Made by a program: the position numbers and the translations under genes. The notes under the pieces were generated by a model. That model searched no databases. It was given only the letters and a program-made list of their open reading frames with translations, and was not told the origin of the DNA. This document shows, in pieces, positions 17,015 through 25,772 of a DNA stretch of 56,351 bases. Source of the DNA: an uncultured Opitutia bacterium (GTDB lineage: Bacteria > Verrucomicrobiota > Verrucomicrobiia > Opitutales > Opitutaceae); assembly GCA_903902745.1 (NCBI GenBank), contig CAIUWA010000049.1, positions 1 through 56,351 of the forward strand, read 5' to 3'. How positions within the stretch are numbered: the stretch's first letter is position 1; the number at the start of each line of letters is the position of its first letter.

Positions 17015-18682
17015 GTGAACAAGCCGCCCGGCAGGATGGCCCATTGGCTGCTCGAGACTCCCCTGCTCTGGGGCGTGGGCGGCTTTGCCGGCTATTTTTA
17101 CTACACCCAGTTCATCAAGCAGATTTCCTGGAACACCATCGAGCTGCTCATTGCGCAGCACGTGCTCCAATACGGCACCTATGTCACGAGCCTGGATTAT
17201 CCCTCGGCCCTGACCTGGCGGCCGGTGGTGCCGACGCTCATCGTCGCGTTCGTCCGGATCTGGACGGCCGACCCCATGCTGATCTACCAGATCATCTGCG
17301 GCGCCACCCTCGCCGGCCTGGCCGTGATGATGTTCCTGGCCGCGCGATTGCTGTGGGGCAACGTGGCCGGGCATCTGGCCGCGTTTTTCACGCTGACCTG
17401 CCCGGCGATCACGACGGGACTGATCAACCACTTCCACTCCTACTCGCATCTCGGCGCCCTGATCGTGCTGGGACCTGCCCTCTATTGCGCGCTGCTTCTG
17501 CTGCAGGATCGCCCGCCCGGGATGGCGCCGACCTGGCGACTCCACGCCCTTTCGGGGCTGCTTTGGGGTCTGGCCTACCTGAGCCGCAGCGAATTGATGC
17601 TCTTCGCCGGGGGACATTTTTTGCTGATGCTCTGGCTGCATCGGCGGCGCCGACTCCCCCTCGCCCCGCTGGCCGCCTGGTGGCTGATGTTTCTGGTCTG
17701 CTTCATTCCGTACAATGCGTATGCCGACCATGTCGCCACCCGCGACGGCCTGCTCGCCCGCAAAAGCATCTACACCCTTTACATGAGCCAGGGTTGGGCG
17801 GACCCGCCGCCCGACGCCGTGGCGGATACCGAGGGCAGTGGTTACGCCTATGCCATCAAGCTGTATGGCGATCCGCTGGCCAACGGCGAAAGCGCCATCC
17901 GGGCCTTCCGCAACAATCTTCCCGCCTTCGAACGGCGCGTGCGCCTGAACACGGAGGCCTTCTACCTGAGTTTCCATGACCCCGATTTTTTTCCGCCCGT
18001 GTGGGCCGCAGCGGCGCTGCTGACCGCGGGGATGTTCGTCACCGGCCTGATCCCGCCGGCGCAGCGCCTCTCTGTCTGCCTGCTGCTCGGCTGCTTCGTC
18101 GCGATCCACTTCATCCTGATCTACCATATCGACCGCCGCTATCTGACGGTGGCAATTCCCGCACTGATCCTGCTCGCCAGCGGCGGCGTGCATTACCTGT
18201 TGCACGGGATCGGGCGCCTGCCGCGTCCGCTGGCGGTGGGGCTAAATGTGGCCGTTTTCGCCGGCCTGATTTTTGCGTCCCGGGCTGAGTTCAGGACTCT
18301 GCACGATCATCTGCCCAGAAACCGGCAGAGCCTCGCGGCCATGGATTCGCTGGGAACGCACTTTCGCTCGTTGGTGCCACACCCGCACCTGGCCGGTAAC
18401 CGGGAGCCGCACATCGGATTTGTCGCACCGGCCAACTCGCCGATCTATCCCGAGGACCCCACGCTGCTCGCCTATTTCTCCCGCACTGCCTGGGTGAATC
18501 ACGGAGCGGAAGGCACGTTTCCCCGCGGCCGGTTCTACTCCTTTCGCGAATGCGCAGACGACTATCGCTATGTGCCCGCCGAGCAGCTCGCGGCCCAAAC
18601 CGCCGACCCCTCCATCAAGGTCATTGCCGACTATGTGAACCCCGTGCTCGGCCGGTACTATCTTTTGCAGCTGAATCCGTAG
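17015..18682 (+). CDS. Polytopic membrane protein, PMT/GT39-like
   Basis: A 555-residue protein with about ten hydrophobic segments (for example GLAVMMFLAARLLW, LGALIVLGPALYCALLLL) and a soluble C-terminal part of ~130 residues. The pattern of an early periplasmic loop followed by many helices fits dolichyl-/undecaprenyl-phosphate-sugar mannosyltransferases and related GT-C enzymes. I do not see an unambiguous catalytic DE motif, so the call stays at fold level. The start is GTG 17015 or ATG 17036, seven codons later. It follows the TPR gene by 28 bp and converges with the M23 gene. Confidence 0.65.
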   Translation: MNKPPGRMAHWLLETPLLWGVGGFAGYFYYTQFIKQISWNTIELLIAQHVLQYGTYVTSLDYPSALTWRPVVPTLIVAFVRIWTADPMLIYQIICGATLAGLAVMMFLAARLLWGNVAGHLAAFFTLTCPAITTGLINHFHSYSHLGALIVLGPALYCALLLLQDRPPGMAPTWRLHALSGLLWGLAYLSRSELMLFAGGHFLLMLWLHRRRRLPLAPLAAWWLMFLVCFIPYNAYADHVATRDGLLARKSIYTLYMSQGWADPPPDAVADTEGSGYAYAIKLYGDPLANGESAIRAFRNNLPAFERRVRLNTEAFYLSFHDPDFFPPVWAAAALLTAGMFVTGLIPPAQRLSVCLLLGCFVAIHFILIYHIDRRYLTVAIPALILLASGGVHYLLHGIGRLPRPLAVGLNVAVFAGLIFASRAEFRTLHDHLPRNRQSLAAMDSLGTHFRSLVPHPHLAGNREPHIGFVAPANSPIYPEDPTLLAYFSRTAWVNHGAEGTFPRGRFYSFRECADDYRYVPAEQLAAQTADPSIKVIADYVNPVLGRYYLLQLNP

Positions 18683-18808
18683 CCGCCTCGGAATTTTTGG
18701 TGCCGTCGCCGTTCGGAGAAAAAAATCGAATGCGTTGTATGGCACAGTCGGCGATCCAGGCAGGCAGGCGTTTTTAGCGCGTTGGGGACAACACGCTCCA
18801 CCTTCGCA

Positions 18809-19819
18809 TCACTTGATGCCGAACATCTGCTGCAGGACGGTCTCGAGATCCTTGCCCGCCGTCCAGCCGGTCCGGTGAGACACCACGAGGGTCTTGCACC
18901 GGTTCTGCCGCTCGATGCCCACGTTCACGTCCAGGAGCACCGGCTTGTTCGGGGCGAGCCCGAGCACTTCCATCGCCGTCAGCGGGGTCAGGGCGACCGG
19001 CAGTCCGGTCCAGTTGAATTTCACATCCCAGCCGTCCACGGTCAGCGGCATCGGCTTGGTGAGCAGCCCCGGATAGCGCTGGGCAAAATCGGGCACGCGG
19101 TGCGTCGCGATTCGGACCCGCACCGCTATTTCCTGCCGGGCGAGATATTCCTGGAAATTGTCCACGCGGCGGGCGCGGTACTGCCGCAGGAAGTCCAGCG
19201 CATCAAAGCCCATCAGATTCATGCCGTTCCAGACGCCATGCTCATTGTGACTCCCGAATTTCCGCATGTCATACCAGGCTTGAAAATCCCGCGTGACCCA
19301 GAGCCCGATTTCAAAATGAAGGTGCGCGCGGTCCCGTGGGATCGCATAGCCGCCGGCGGAATGGCCCATCGTGGCGATCACCTGGCCGCGGGCGACCCGG
19401 GTGCCGACACCGACCCCGGGCGCCACGCGGGTGAGATGAGCGTAGAGGGTGTAGACCGCCGGGGTCAGATCCGGATGCTCGATCACGATGTAACGGCCAT
19501 AACTGCTATCGCCGGCCTTCGGGTTGATGTAGCGCACCACGCCGTCCATCGCCGCATAGATGTCGTCGATCGGCTCGCCGCTGCGGTCGCGGGTGAGGGC
19601 CTTGATGTCGATGCCCTCGTGAAACTGTCCGCCGCTGCTGCGCACGCAGCCGAATCCCCCGGACTCCGGATCGCCCGAGCCCGCGTCCTGCAGGAACGCC
19701 GTGATGGCCTTGCCCTGCGCGAACGCCTCGTTGGGCGTGGGCCACACGATGGCGATGCGGTCGGCGGCGCGAAGGCCGGAGGCAAACAGCAGCGTGAGGA
19801 CGACCAGTGCCGTCCTCAT
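18809..19819 (-). CDS. M23 family (LytM-like) metallopeptidase
   Basis: A 336-residue secreted protein with signal peptide MRTALVVLTLLFASGLRAAD. The M23 metal site is complete: HEGIDIK (HxxxD) near residue 70, and HLHFEIG with an upstream H in YTLYAHL. These enzymes cut peptidoglycan cross-links or act as inactive activators; the intact site suggests activity. The C-terminal ~130 residues are a separate domain of unknown role. Its ATG overlaps the stop of the DUF62 gene by 4 bp (ATGA), indicating translational coupling in a hemW-DUF62-M23 operon. Confidence 0.88.
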   Translation of the reverse strand: MRTALVVLTLLFASGLRAADRIAIVWPTPNEAFAQGKAITAFLQDAGSGDPESGGFGCVRSSGGQFHEGIDIKALTRDRSGEPIDDIYAAMDGVVRYINPKAGDSSYGRYIVIEHPDLTPAVYTLYAHLTRVAPGVGVGTRVARGQVIATMGHSAGGYAIPRDRAHLHFEIGLWVTRDFQAWYDMRKFGSHNEHGVWNGMNLMGFDALDFLRQYRARRVDNFQEYLARQEIAVRVRIATHRVPDFAQRYPGLLTKPMPLTVDGWDVKFNWTGLPVALTPLTAMEVLGLAPNKPVLLDVNVGIERQNRCKTLVVSHRTGWTAGKDLETVLQQMFGIK

Positions 19820-20727
19820 GGCTTGATCTTCTCCACCCGGACGCTCCAGTCCGCGCCATAGCTGATCCCGTGCTTCCGGGCGAAATCGCCCTGGTTCAAG
19901 GCCAGGGCGACATTCATCAGGCTGTTGAGGTAAAGCAGCGGCGCCCCCTCCGGCACGTCGCCAAACGTCCGGGCGTAGGGAATTTCACCCGTGTAAATGG
20001 TTTTGCCCGCCTGAATGATCCTGACGTGAAAGCGGTCGCCATACTTCGGCTGCAGCCGCGCGAAGAGGGTGTCGTCCAGGTTCGTCCAGATGTTGCCATA
20101 CTGGAAATCGAGATAGGGAATCGTGCCGACGAGTTCCGCGCCTTCCAGGCGCGGGCGTTCATAGGGCAGCATCACGACCGTCGCCGGCAGCACCGGCCCG
20201 ACCTCCGCGTAGGTGATCACCTCGGCGGCAAGCCGCGCGCCGACGTAGGCGTAAACATCGCGGCCATGGAAGGTGTAGGATTTCTCCGAGCCGGGCCGGC
20301 GGTTTTTGGTTTCGTCGATCTCCCGCACCGTCTCGATGCCGAGTTCCTCGGCGACCAGGGTCAGCGTGCCATTGTCCGGGCTGACAAAGAAATGGCCGCT
20401 CTTGGTTTTGAGCACCACGGATTTTCGTTCGGTGCCGACCCCGGGGTCGATCACCGAGACAAACACCGTGCCGGCCGGCCAGAAGGACGCCGTCTGCTTC
20501 AGCCGGTAGGCGGCCTCCCAGATGTTGTAGGGCGTGTTCTCATGGCTCAGGTCATGGATCGGAATCTTCGCGCTCACGCCAAAGGCCACGCCGTGCATGG
20601 CGGCCACCGCGCCGTCCTTCGTGCCGAAATCAGTCTGCAGCACGAGCGCGTGCTCGGCGGCATGAGCGGGGAACGCGGAAAATACAGCGCACAATATCAG
20701 CAGCGCAGAGACATACCTGTTATTCAT
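19816..20727 (-). CDS. SAM hydrolase/adenosyltransferase (DUF62) with signal peptide
   Basis: 303 residues with the complete DUF62 signature: LQTDFGTKDG, DPGVGTERK (Asp and Arg of the catalytic triad), SPDNGTLT, FHGRDVYAYVGA (His) and YLDFQYGNIWTN. Cytoplasmic members convert S-adenosylmethionine to adenosine and methionine using hydroxide, and relatives are chlorinase and fluorinase. Oddly, the protein starts with MNNRYVSALLILCAVFSAFP-AHAAEH, a convincing Sec signal peptide, so it should act outside the cytoplasm. It overlaps hemW and M23 by 4 bp on each side. The family is certain; the export and physiological substrate are inferences. Confidence 0.88.
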   Translation of the reverse strand: MNNRYVSALLILCAVFSAFPAHAAEHALVLQTDFGTKDGAVAAMHGVAFGVSAKIPIHDLSHENTPYNIWEAAYRLKQTASFWPAGTVFVSVIDPGVGTERKSVVLKTKSGHFFVSPDNGTLTLVAEELGIETVREIDETKNRRPGSEKSYTFHGRDVYAYVGARLAAEVITYAEVGPVLPATVVMLPYERPRLEGAELVGTIPYLDFQYGNIWTNLDDTLFARLQPKYGDRFHVRIIQAGKTIYTGEIPYARTFGDVPEGAPLLYLNSLMNVALALNQGDFARKHGISYGADWSVRVEKIKP

Positions 20728-21917
20728 AAAGTCATCGCTTCCTCTTCGGCAAATGCTGCCATCACTTCAGCGCCCACCGAGTCAGCCAGCAACCGGCCAC
20801 GATCGGTCAGACGCACCACACTGCCCGCACGCAAGGCCAGCCCGTCGTCGACGAGCCGCTGCAGCAGGGCCTCGACCGCAACCCAGGGCGCTCCGGGACA
20901 GCGTTCACGCCAGGCGGAGACATCAACCCCGGCATTCACGCGCAGCCCGAAGATCAGGGCATCCTCCGCCAGCAACGCAGGCGTGAGGGCCACGCGATCT
21001 TCCGTCACGCGTTCGCCATCGGCAACGTGTGCGAGCCAGAGGTCGAGGTCGGCGATATTCGCGCCGCGCCAGCCGGCCTGCTGCGAGGCCGCCGACGGGC
21101 CGAGGCCGACCCACTCGTGCATGCGCCAGGTGTTGAGGTTGTGCCGGCAGGCGTGGCCGGGCCGCGCGAAATTGGAGACTTCATACTGGGCATAGCCGGC
21201 CGCCGCGAGCTGGGCCCAAGTCGCCTCGTACAGGCGCGCCTCGTTCTCCGGGTCGAGTTTCACCCGGCCCTCGGACAGCTTCACCCACAACTTTGTGTCC
21301 TCCTCGAAGGTGAGGCAATACGTGGAGATGTGATCCGGCGCCAGCGCCACGGCGGTGCGCACATCAGCGGCCCACTCCTCCGCGGTCTGGCCCGGGAGCG
21401 CAAACATCAGGTCCAGGTTCACGCTCGCAAACCCCGCCGCGCGGATGCGCTCGTACGCGCGGTCCACCTGCGCGCGGGTGTGCTGCCGGCCGAGCGCGTC
21501 TAGCAACGACGGCTGAAAGCTCTGCACCCCGAGCGAAACGCGCGTGACGCCGATTTCGCGCAGGGCCGCCAGGCGCTCCGCCGTGACCGAGGCCGGCGCC
21601 AGTTCCACGGTCCATTCCGCCGGCCCGCCCCCGCCCAGCACGGAGCGAACTGTCGTCCCCAGGCGCCGCAAATCATCCGGCGCCAGCAGCCCCGGCGTGC
21701 CGCCACCCCAGAAAACCGTGGTCACCGGCCGAGGCCAAACGACCAGATTCGCCTCCCGTTTGATGCCGGCGAGGAAACTTTCCACCGTCTTCGCGGTCGG
21801 CGTGGTCTGATAAAACGCGCAGAAATCGCACGTCGAGGCGCAGAACGGCACATGCAGATAGAGGCCCAGCGGGGCCGCTGTTTCAGCTTTGGCTTGCTCT
21901 GTTGCTAAGTGACTCAT
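20724..21917 (-). CDS. hemW: Radical SAM haem chaperone HemW-like
   Basis: 397 residues. The radical SAM cluster motif CASTCDFCAF (CxxxCxxC plus extra Cys region) follows GLYLHVPF, and FWGGGTPGLLAPDDL, GVQSFQPSLLDALGR, NLDLMFALPGQT and the C-terminal winged-helix HemW domain (ARPGHACRHNLNTW) are present. HemW was long annotated as oxygen-independent coproporphyrinogen oxidase but is a haem-binding chaperone; true HemN has a longer N-terminus. First gene of an operon with DUF62 and M23; diverges from the lipoprotein gene with a 44-bp gap. Confidence 0.9.
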   Translation of the reverse strand: MSHLATEQAKAETAAPLGLYLHVPFCASTCDFCAFYQTTPTAKTVESFLAGIKREANLVVWPRPVTTVFWGGGTPGLLAPDDLRRLGTTVRSVLGGGGPAEWTVELAPASVTAERLAALREIGVTRVSLGVQSFQPSLLDALGRQHTRAQVDRAYERIRAAGFASVNLDLMFALPGQTAEEWAADVRTAVALAPDHISTYCLTFEEDTKLWVKLSEGRVKLDPENEARLYEATWAQLAAAGYAQYEVSNFARPGHACRHNLNTWRMHEWVGLGPSAASQQAGWRGANIADLDLWLAHVADGERVTEDRVALTPALLAEDALIFGLRVNAGVDVSAWRERCPGAPWVAVEALLQRLVDDGLALRAGSVVRLTDRGRLLADSVGAEVMAAFAEEEAMTL

Positions 21918-21961
21918 TACTAGCGCGCATCAATCCCACCCGGTTTTCCTCCCAAGACCCA

Positions 21962-22882
21962 ATGCATACCAACCGAATTTCTCTCGCGAGAAAAATCCTC
22001 CTCGGGCTCGGCGCCGCGCTTGGCCTCGTGTTCGTCACGGGTTGCGAGTTCCAGCTCACCAACCTCACGCCCAACACGCTCCCGGAGAACCCCTCCCAGA
22101 TCTACACGCTCTCGCTGCGCGTCACCCAGAAGGCCACGGCGATCGTGCCCGAGAGCATCGATCCGCACATCATCATCGACGGACAGAACCTGAAGATGAC
22201 GAAGAGCGCCCTGGGCACCGACATCTACGAGCTTGAATACCAGCTCCCCGCTGGCCGTGACGAGGTGGCCTACTACTACCTCCTGACCTACAAGGTCGAG
22301 GCCAGTGGACAGGAACGCGAGCGCGAGTCCTACACCGAGGTCTTTCACACCAAGATCGTGCGCCGCAACGTGCTGGCGCTTCTGGCCAATCGCGGCCCCG
22401 TCGGCGCCCGCATCAGCGTGCTCGGACGCGGCTTCACGCCGCAGGACGTGCTCTACGTCGACAACACCGCGGCCCGCACCGTCTTTGAATCGCCCAATGC
22501 GCTGAGCTTCTATGTCCCGGCCCTCGACGCCAACAAGAACTACAAGATCGCGATCAACGGCGCCACGGGTAATTCGCCCGTCGGCACCTTCCGCATCGAT
22601 CCGAGCACCCTGCAGGTTTCCCCCGCCTCGCTCAGCTTGCGCACGGGCGAACGCCAGGTCCTGACCTTCACCGTGCCCAACGCCGCGCCCGCCGGCGGCC
22701 TCCTGCTCGACGTCACGACCGATGTCCCCGACGCCGTGATCATGCCTGAGGTGGTGGTCCCTCCCGGCTCGACGTCCGTCAGCGTCACCGTCGAGGGCGG
22801 CAAGGCCGGCAGCGGCAGTCTCTTCCTCAAGGGCTACGGCTCCGGCGAAGTCACCATCCCGGTGACTGTGACGGCAAAGTAA
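21962..22882 (+). CDS. Lipoprotein with IPT/TIG-like and Ig-like domains
   Basis: 306 residues from ATG 21962, giving a lipoprotein signal (ILLGLGAALGLVFVTGC) with Cys near residue 28; the upstream ATG at 21902 would place the signal internally. A beta-rich N-terminal domain (~40-140) is followed by an IPT/TIG-like fold (GARISVLGRGFTPQDVLYVD) and a C-terminal Ig-like domain with repeated beta strands. Such lipoproteins are surface adhesion or carbohydrate-binding scaffolds; nothing here fixes a ligand. A strong terminator follows 25 bp after the stop. Confidence 0.82.
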   Translation: MHTNRISLARKILLGLGAALGLVFVTGCEFQLTNLTPNTLPENPSQIYTLSLRVTQKATAIVPESIDPHIIIDGQNLKMTKSALGTDIYELEYQLPAGRDEVAYYYLLTYKVEASGQERERESYTEVFHTKIVRRNVLALLANRGPVGARISVLGRGFTPQDVLYVDNTAARTVFESPNALSFYVPALDANKNYKIAINGATGNSPVGTFRIDPSTLQVSPASLSLRTGERQVLTFTVPNAAPAGGLLLDVTTDVPDAVIMPEVVVPPGSTSVSVTVEGGKAGSGSLFLKGYGSGEVTIPVTVTAK

Positions 22883-22907
22883 GCCGCCCGCGCAAAAATT
22901 TCATCTC

Positions 22908-22936
22908 GGCCGGCGCCGCAAGGCGCCGGCCTTTTT
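22908..22936 (+). terminator. Rho-independent terminator
   Basis: Perfect 10-bp stem GGCCGGCGCC / GGCGCCGGCC (22908-22917, 22922-22931) with GCAA tetraloop, followed by TTTTT. It lies 25 bp after the lipoprotein stop. Confidence 0.93.
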
Positions 22937-22950
22937 GTTGTAGCGAGACT

Positions 22951-23137
22951 CTACTTGTCCGCCATAGCTAGAGCCACGGTGGATGAGCGCCGACGGCAAG
23001 GACGGACGGCCCGCGCGTCCGATTCGGGCCATCCGGCTTCGGCGACGTCGCAAGTCTGCCCGGACGAGTGGGCCACTCGTCCCTACCCTTCGATCCCGGC
23101 GGTCATCCCCGTCGTTATAGCTATGGCGGACAAGTAG
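22951..23137. repeat. 187-bp element bounded by perfect 19-bp inverted repeats
   Basis: ctacttgtccgccatagct (22951-22969) is the exact inverse complement of 23119-23137. The 149-bp interior has no gene and contains the hairpin ggacgagtgggccactcgtcc-like motif near 23069-23090, which resembles a GTAG-foot REP read on the minus strand. It sits between the convergent lipoprotein and EEP nuclease genes. Confidence 0.85.
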
Positions 23138-23155
23138 ACCGCCGCTAAATTTTTC

Positions 23156-24088
23156 CTACGGCTTCTCCAGCTTCAGCGTCACCACCACCGGCCGGTGGTC
23201 GCTGGCCGCGCGCGTATCCGGGCCGTCATAAATTCTGGCCGACCCATTCGCCACCGCGGCGTGCAGCGCAGGCGAAGCCAGGATGTGGTCCACCCGCGAA
23301 TAGCTGTCATCCTTGTGATAGGAATACGTCCAACTCTCCCCGCGCGTGTCCGTCGCAGGCAGCAATTCAGCCAGGGTGGTCTTGCCCCGCTGCAACAGCG
23401 ACTGCACCGGTTTGCTGTCCTTGCTGTCGTTGCAATCGCCGAGGATGAGGAAACGTGCCGCGGCCGGATCAGGGAAGCGCTTGAGCACAGCCTCGCGCAC
23501 GGCCAGCGCCTCCGCTCCCCGGCGGATCGCCGACTCCGGGTCATCAGGCCGGTCGGTGAAGCGGCTCTTGAGATGAACTGCAAACACCGTCACGTCGCCC
23601 ACCTCCGTCGCAAAGGTCGCCTCGAGCAGGCCACGCTTCACCTTTTCCCGCGCGCCAAAATAGGTGAACCCAAGGTCGGCATGCTGCTTCACCGCCTTGG
23701 GCGGCCGCCGCGCCAGCAGCGCCACGTGTCGGTCGACATCCGGTCCCTCAAGCAGGACGGCGAATGGATAGTCGAGGCCCTCCGCCTTGAGATCCCGGCG
23801 CAATTCATCGAGGTAGGGACCCGGGCCCATCTCCTGCAGGGCGAGGACATCCGGCTTCAAGCCTAGGATCACCTTGCGCAATGCCTGCTTCTCCACCTCG
23901 GGCTTGGGATAATCCTTGCGATACCCGGCCTCGGTCATCCGGTCGGCCGCGACATAGTTTTCAATGTTGTACGTCGCCACCGTCAGCGTCTCCGCCCGGA
24001 CCGCCGCGAGTCCGACCAACAGGCTGAGTCCAATTTTTCCCGCGGAGAGCGCGGATTTCACGGATATCTGCCGGGATGATTTCATCAC
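23156..24088 (-). CDS. Secreted endonuclease/exonuclease/phosphatase-family protein
   Basis: 310 residues. The EEP fold motifs are present in order: TVATYNIENYV (Asn), LALQEMG (catalytic Glu), VFAVHLKSR, LGDCND (Asp/Asn), and the C-terminal SDHRPV with Asp-His. Residues 18-32 (GLSLLVGLAAVRAE) form a signal peptide. The N-region (SSRQISVKSALSAG) is encoded by DNA that looks like a common intergenic word repeat (gcggatttcacgg), so the native start may be uncertain. EEP members cleave DNA, RNA or phosphoesters; the substrate is unknown. It follows the Ste24-like gene by 26 bp on the same strand. Confidence 0.87.
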   Translation of the reverse strand: MMKSSRQISVKSALSAGKIGLSLLVGLAAVRAETLTVATYNIENYVAADRMTEAGYRKDYPKPEVEKQALRKVILGLKPDVLALQEMGPGPYLDELRRDLKAEGLDYPFAVLLEGPDVDRHVALLARRPPKAVKQHADLGFTYFGAREKVKRGLLEATFATEVGDVTVFAVHLKSRFTDRPDDPESAIRRGAEALAVREAVLKRFPDPAAARFLILGDCNDSKDSKPVQSLLQRGKTTLAELLPATDTRGESWTYSYHKDDSYSRVDHILASPALHAAVANGSARIYDGPDTRAASDHRPVVVTLKLEKP

Positions 24089-24114
24089 TCCGCGCGCATC
24101 TACATCATCCGCGG

Positions 24115-25356
24115 TTACGCCCGGGCTGCCAGCGCCTGTTCGCGCTCGACCAGGGTCGGGTGCGAATAGAAGAACGCGCTGAACCAGGGATGTGGCGTGA
24201 GGTTCGTGAGGTTCTTCTGGGCGAGCTTGCGGAGCGCCCCCGTCATCGCCTCCGCCCCGCCCATGGCGTCGCGGGCAAAGGCGTCGGCCTCATACTCGTG
24301 CTTCCGCGAGAAGAGGTTCATCACCGGCGAGAACCAGAATGTCACCAATCCGCTCAGCAGGCCGAAGAGCAGAAAGGCCGGCGCGATCTCCCCCGCGGGA
24401 AAGCCGAAGGCGGTGTCAAACCACGCGCTCTGCGCGAGCCAGGCGATGACCGCGAATCCGCCCAGCAGCATCGCGGCCGAGAGCGCGATCATCTTCGGGA
24501 TGTGCCCGCGGCGGTAATGCCCGATCTCATGCGCCAGCACGGCCGCGAGTTCCTCCGGTGTGAGCTGGGAGATGAGCGTGTCGAAGAGCACGATACGGCG
24601 GAACCGGCCAAAGCCGGTGAAATACGCGTTCGAGTGGCCGGAACGCTTCGAGCCGTCGATCACCTCGATAGTCTGCGCGCGAAACCCCGTGCGGTCCGCC
24701 AGCGCCATGAGCTGCGCGCGCAACGGGCCCTCGGGCAGCGGCGTGAGCTTGTTGAAGAGCGGCAGGATCAACTTGGGATAGAGCACCATCATCAGCAGCT
24801 GAAAGCCGAACATCAGCGCGAAGCCCCACACCCACCAGGCCGCGCCCGCCAGGCGGACCAGCGAGAGCAGCGCCCACAGCAGTGGGAAGCCGATGGCGAA
24901 CAGGAGCGCCACGCCCTTCAGCTTGTCGGTCAGCCACAGGCCCACGGTGCTCTTGTTGAAGCCGAACTTCTCCTCGAGACGAAACTGTGCCCACCATTCA
25001 AACGGCAGCCCGGGAATCGAGAGCAGGCCGCCGGCAATGAGGATGAAGAGCGCGTCATCCCACACCGCACCCGGCGCACCCCAGGCCGCCACGTGCGCAA
25101 AAAGCACCGGCAGGACGCCGCCGAAGAGCACGAGCGCCAGCACCAAGGTGTCGAAAACTTCCGTCAGGACGCCAAAGCGCGATTTCTCCAGAGTGTAGGC
25201 CACGGCCTTGGCGTAGGTCGGCGGATCCATGATGGCCGCGGCGGCGGGCGGCGGCGCCGCGGCATGGCGGCGCACCTCCGCGCGGTTAAGGGCGGAGAGC
25301 ACCAGCTCGCCCGCAAGGCGCAATCCCATCAGCACCGCCACGATCATCAGAACCAT
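24115..25356 (-). CDS. M48 family metallopeptidase, Ste24/CAAX protease 1-like
   Basis: 413 residues with several membrane helices (residues ~1-20, 65-90, 100-125, 150-185) and the zinc motif HEIGHYRRGH (HExxH) near residue 275. The third zinc ligand is likely in EYEADAFARDAMGG. The N-terminal half and length match Ste24/CAAX prenyl protease 1 rather than the shorter HtpX. In bacteria such proteins act in membrane protein quality control. The gene leads a two-gene unit with the EEP protein. ATG 25356 or one of the two following ATGs could start it. Confidence 0.88.
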   Translation of the reverse strand: MVLMIVAVLMGLRLAGELVLSALNRAEVRRHAAAPPPAAAAIMDPPTYAKAVAYTLEKSRFGVLTEVFDTLVLALVLFGGVLPVLFAHVAAWGAPGAVWDDALFILIAGGLLSIPGLPFEWWAQFRLEEKFGFNKSTVGLWLTDKLKGVALLFAIGFPLLWALLSLVRLAGAAWWVWGFALMFGFQLLMMVLYPKLILPLFNKLTPLPEGPLRAQLMALADRTGFRAQTIEVIDGSKRSGHSNAYFTGFGRFRRIVLFDTLISQLTPEELAAVLAHEIGHYRRGHIPKMIALSAAMLLGGFAVIAWLAQSAWFDTAFGFPAGEIAPAFLLFGLLSGLVTFWFSPVMNLFSRKHEYEADAFARDAMGGAEAMTGALRKLAQKNLTNLTPHPWFSAFFYSHPTLVEREQALAARA

Positions 25357-25399
25357 GCCGTCAATCCAACGGGTTTTCCGCCCGGGCCAATGCTAATGT

Positions 25400-25459
25400 T
25401 GTAGCGGCGGTCTATGACCGTCGGGATCGTCGCCACGGCGGTCATAGACCGCCGCTACA
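25400..25459. repeat. REP-type inverted pair (GTAG foot), type 2
   Basis: Perfect 21-bp arms tgtagcggcggtctatgacc (25400-25420, plus g) and complement at 25439-25459. Each arm holds GTAG and the hairpin CGGTC-TAT-GACCG. It lies in the divergent gap between the Ste24-like gene and xseB. Confidence 0.85.
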
Positions 25460-25500
25460 GTTTTGGTTGAAAACCCAATTACCCCCCGCATCTTGGCGGC

Positions 25501-25746
25501 GTGGAAGCCAAATCAACCGCCAAGCTGTCCTTCGAGGATGCCCTCACCCAGCTCGAGCAGATCGTCGAGACCATGGAGTCGGGCGAAGTGCCCCTCGCCG
25601 AGCTCCTCGCGAAATTCGAGGACGGCAACAAGCTGCTCAAGGTCTGCGAGTCGCGCCTCAAGGATGCCGAGCTGAAGATCGAGCAGCTCAAGAAGCAGAA
25701 GGACGGCGTCGTGTTTGAAAAATTCTCCACCGGGCGCGAGGCCTGA
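25501..25746 (+). CDS. xseB: Exodeoxyribonuclease VII small subunit
   Basis: 81 residues from GTG 25501. The helical XseB signature is clear: LSFEDALTQLEQIVETMESG, PLAELLAKFEDGNKLLKVC and a coiled C-terminal helix with EQLKKQKDG. It is the small subunit that oligomerizes on XseA in the exonuclease that degrades single-stranded DNA. xseA is not in the window. The pairing with dxs downstream (26 bp) is common in bacteria. Confidence 0.93.
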   Translation: MEAKSTAKLSFEDALTQLEQIVETMESGEVPLAELLAKFEDGNKLLKVCESRLKDAELKIEQLKKQKDGVVFEKFSTGREA

Positions 25747-25772
25747 CCCGCTGCCCGCCGATTCCGCCCACG

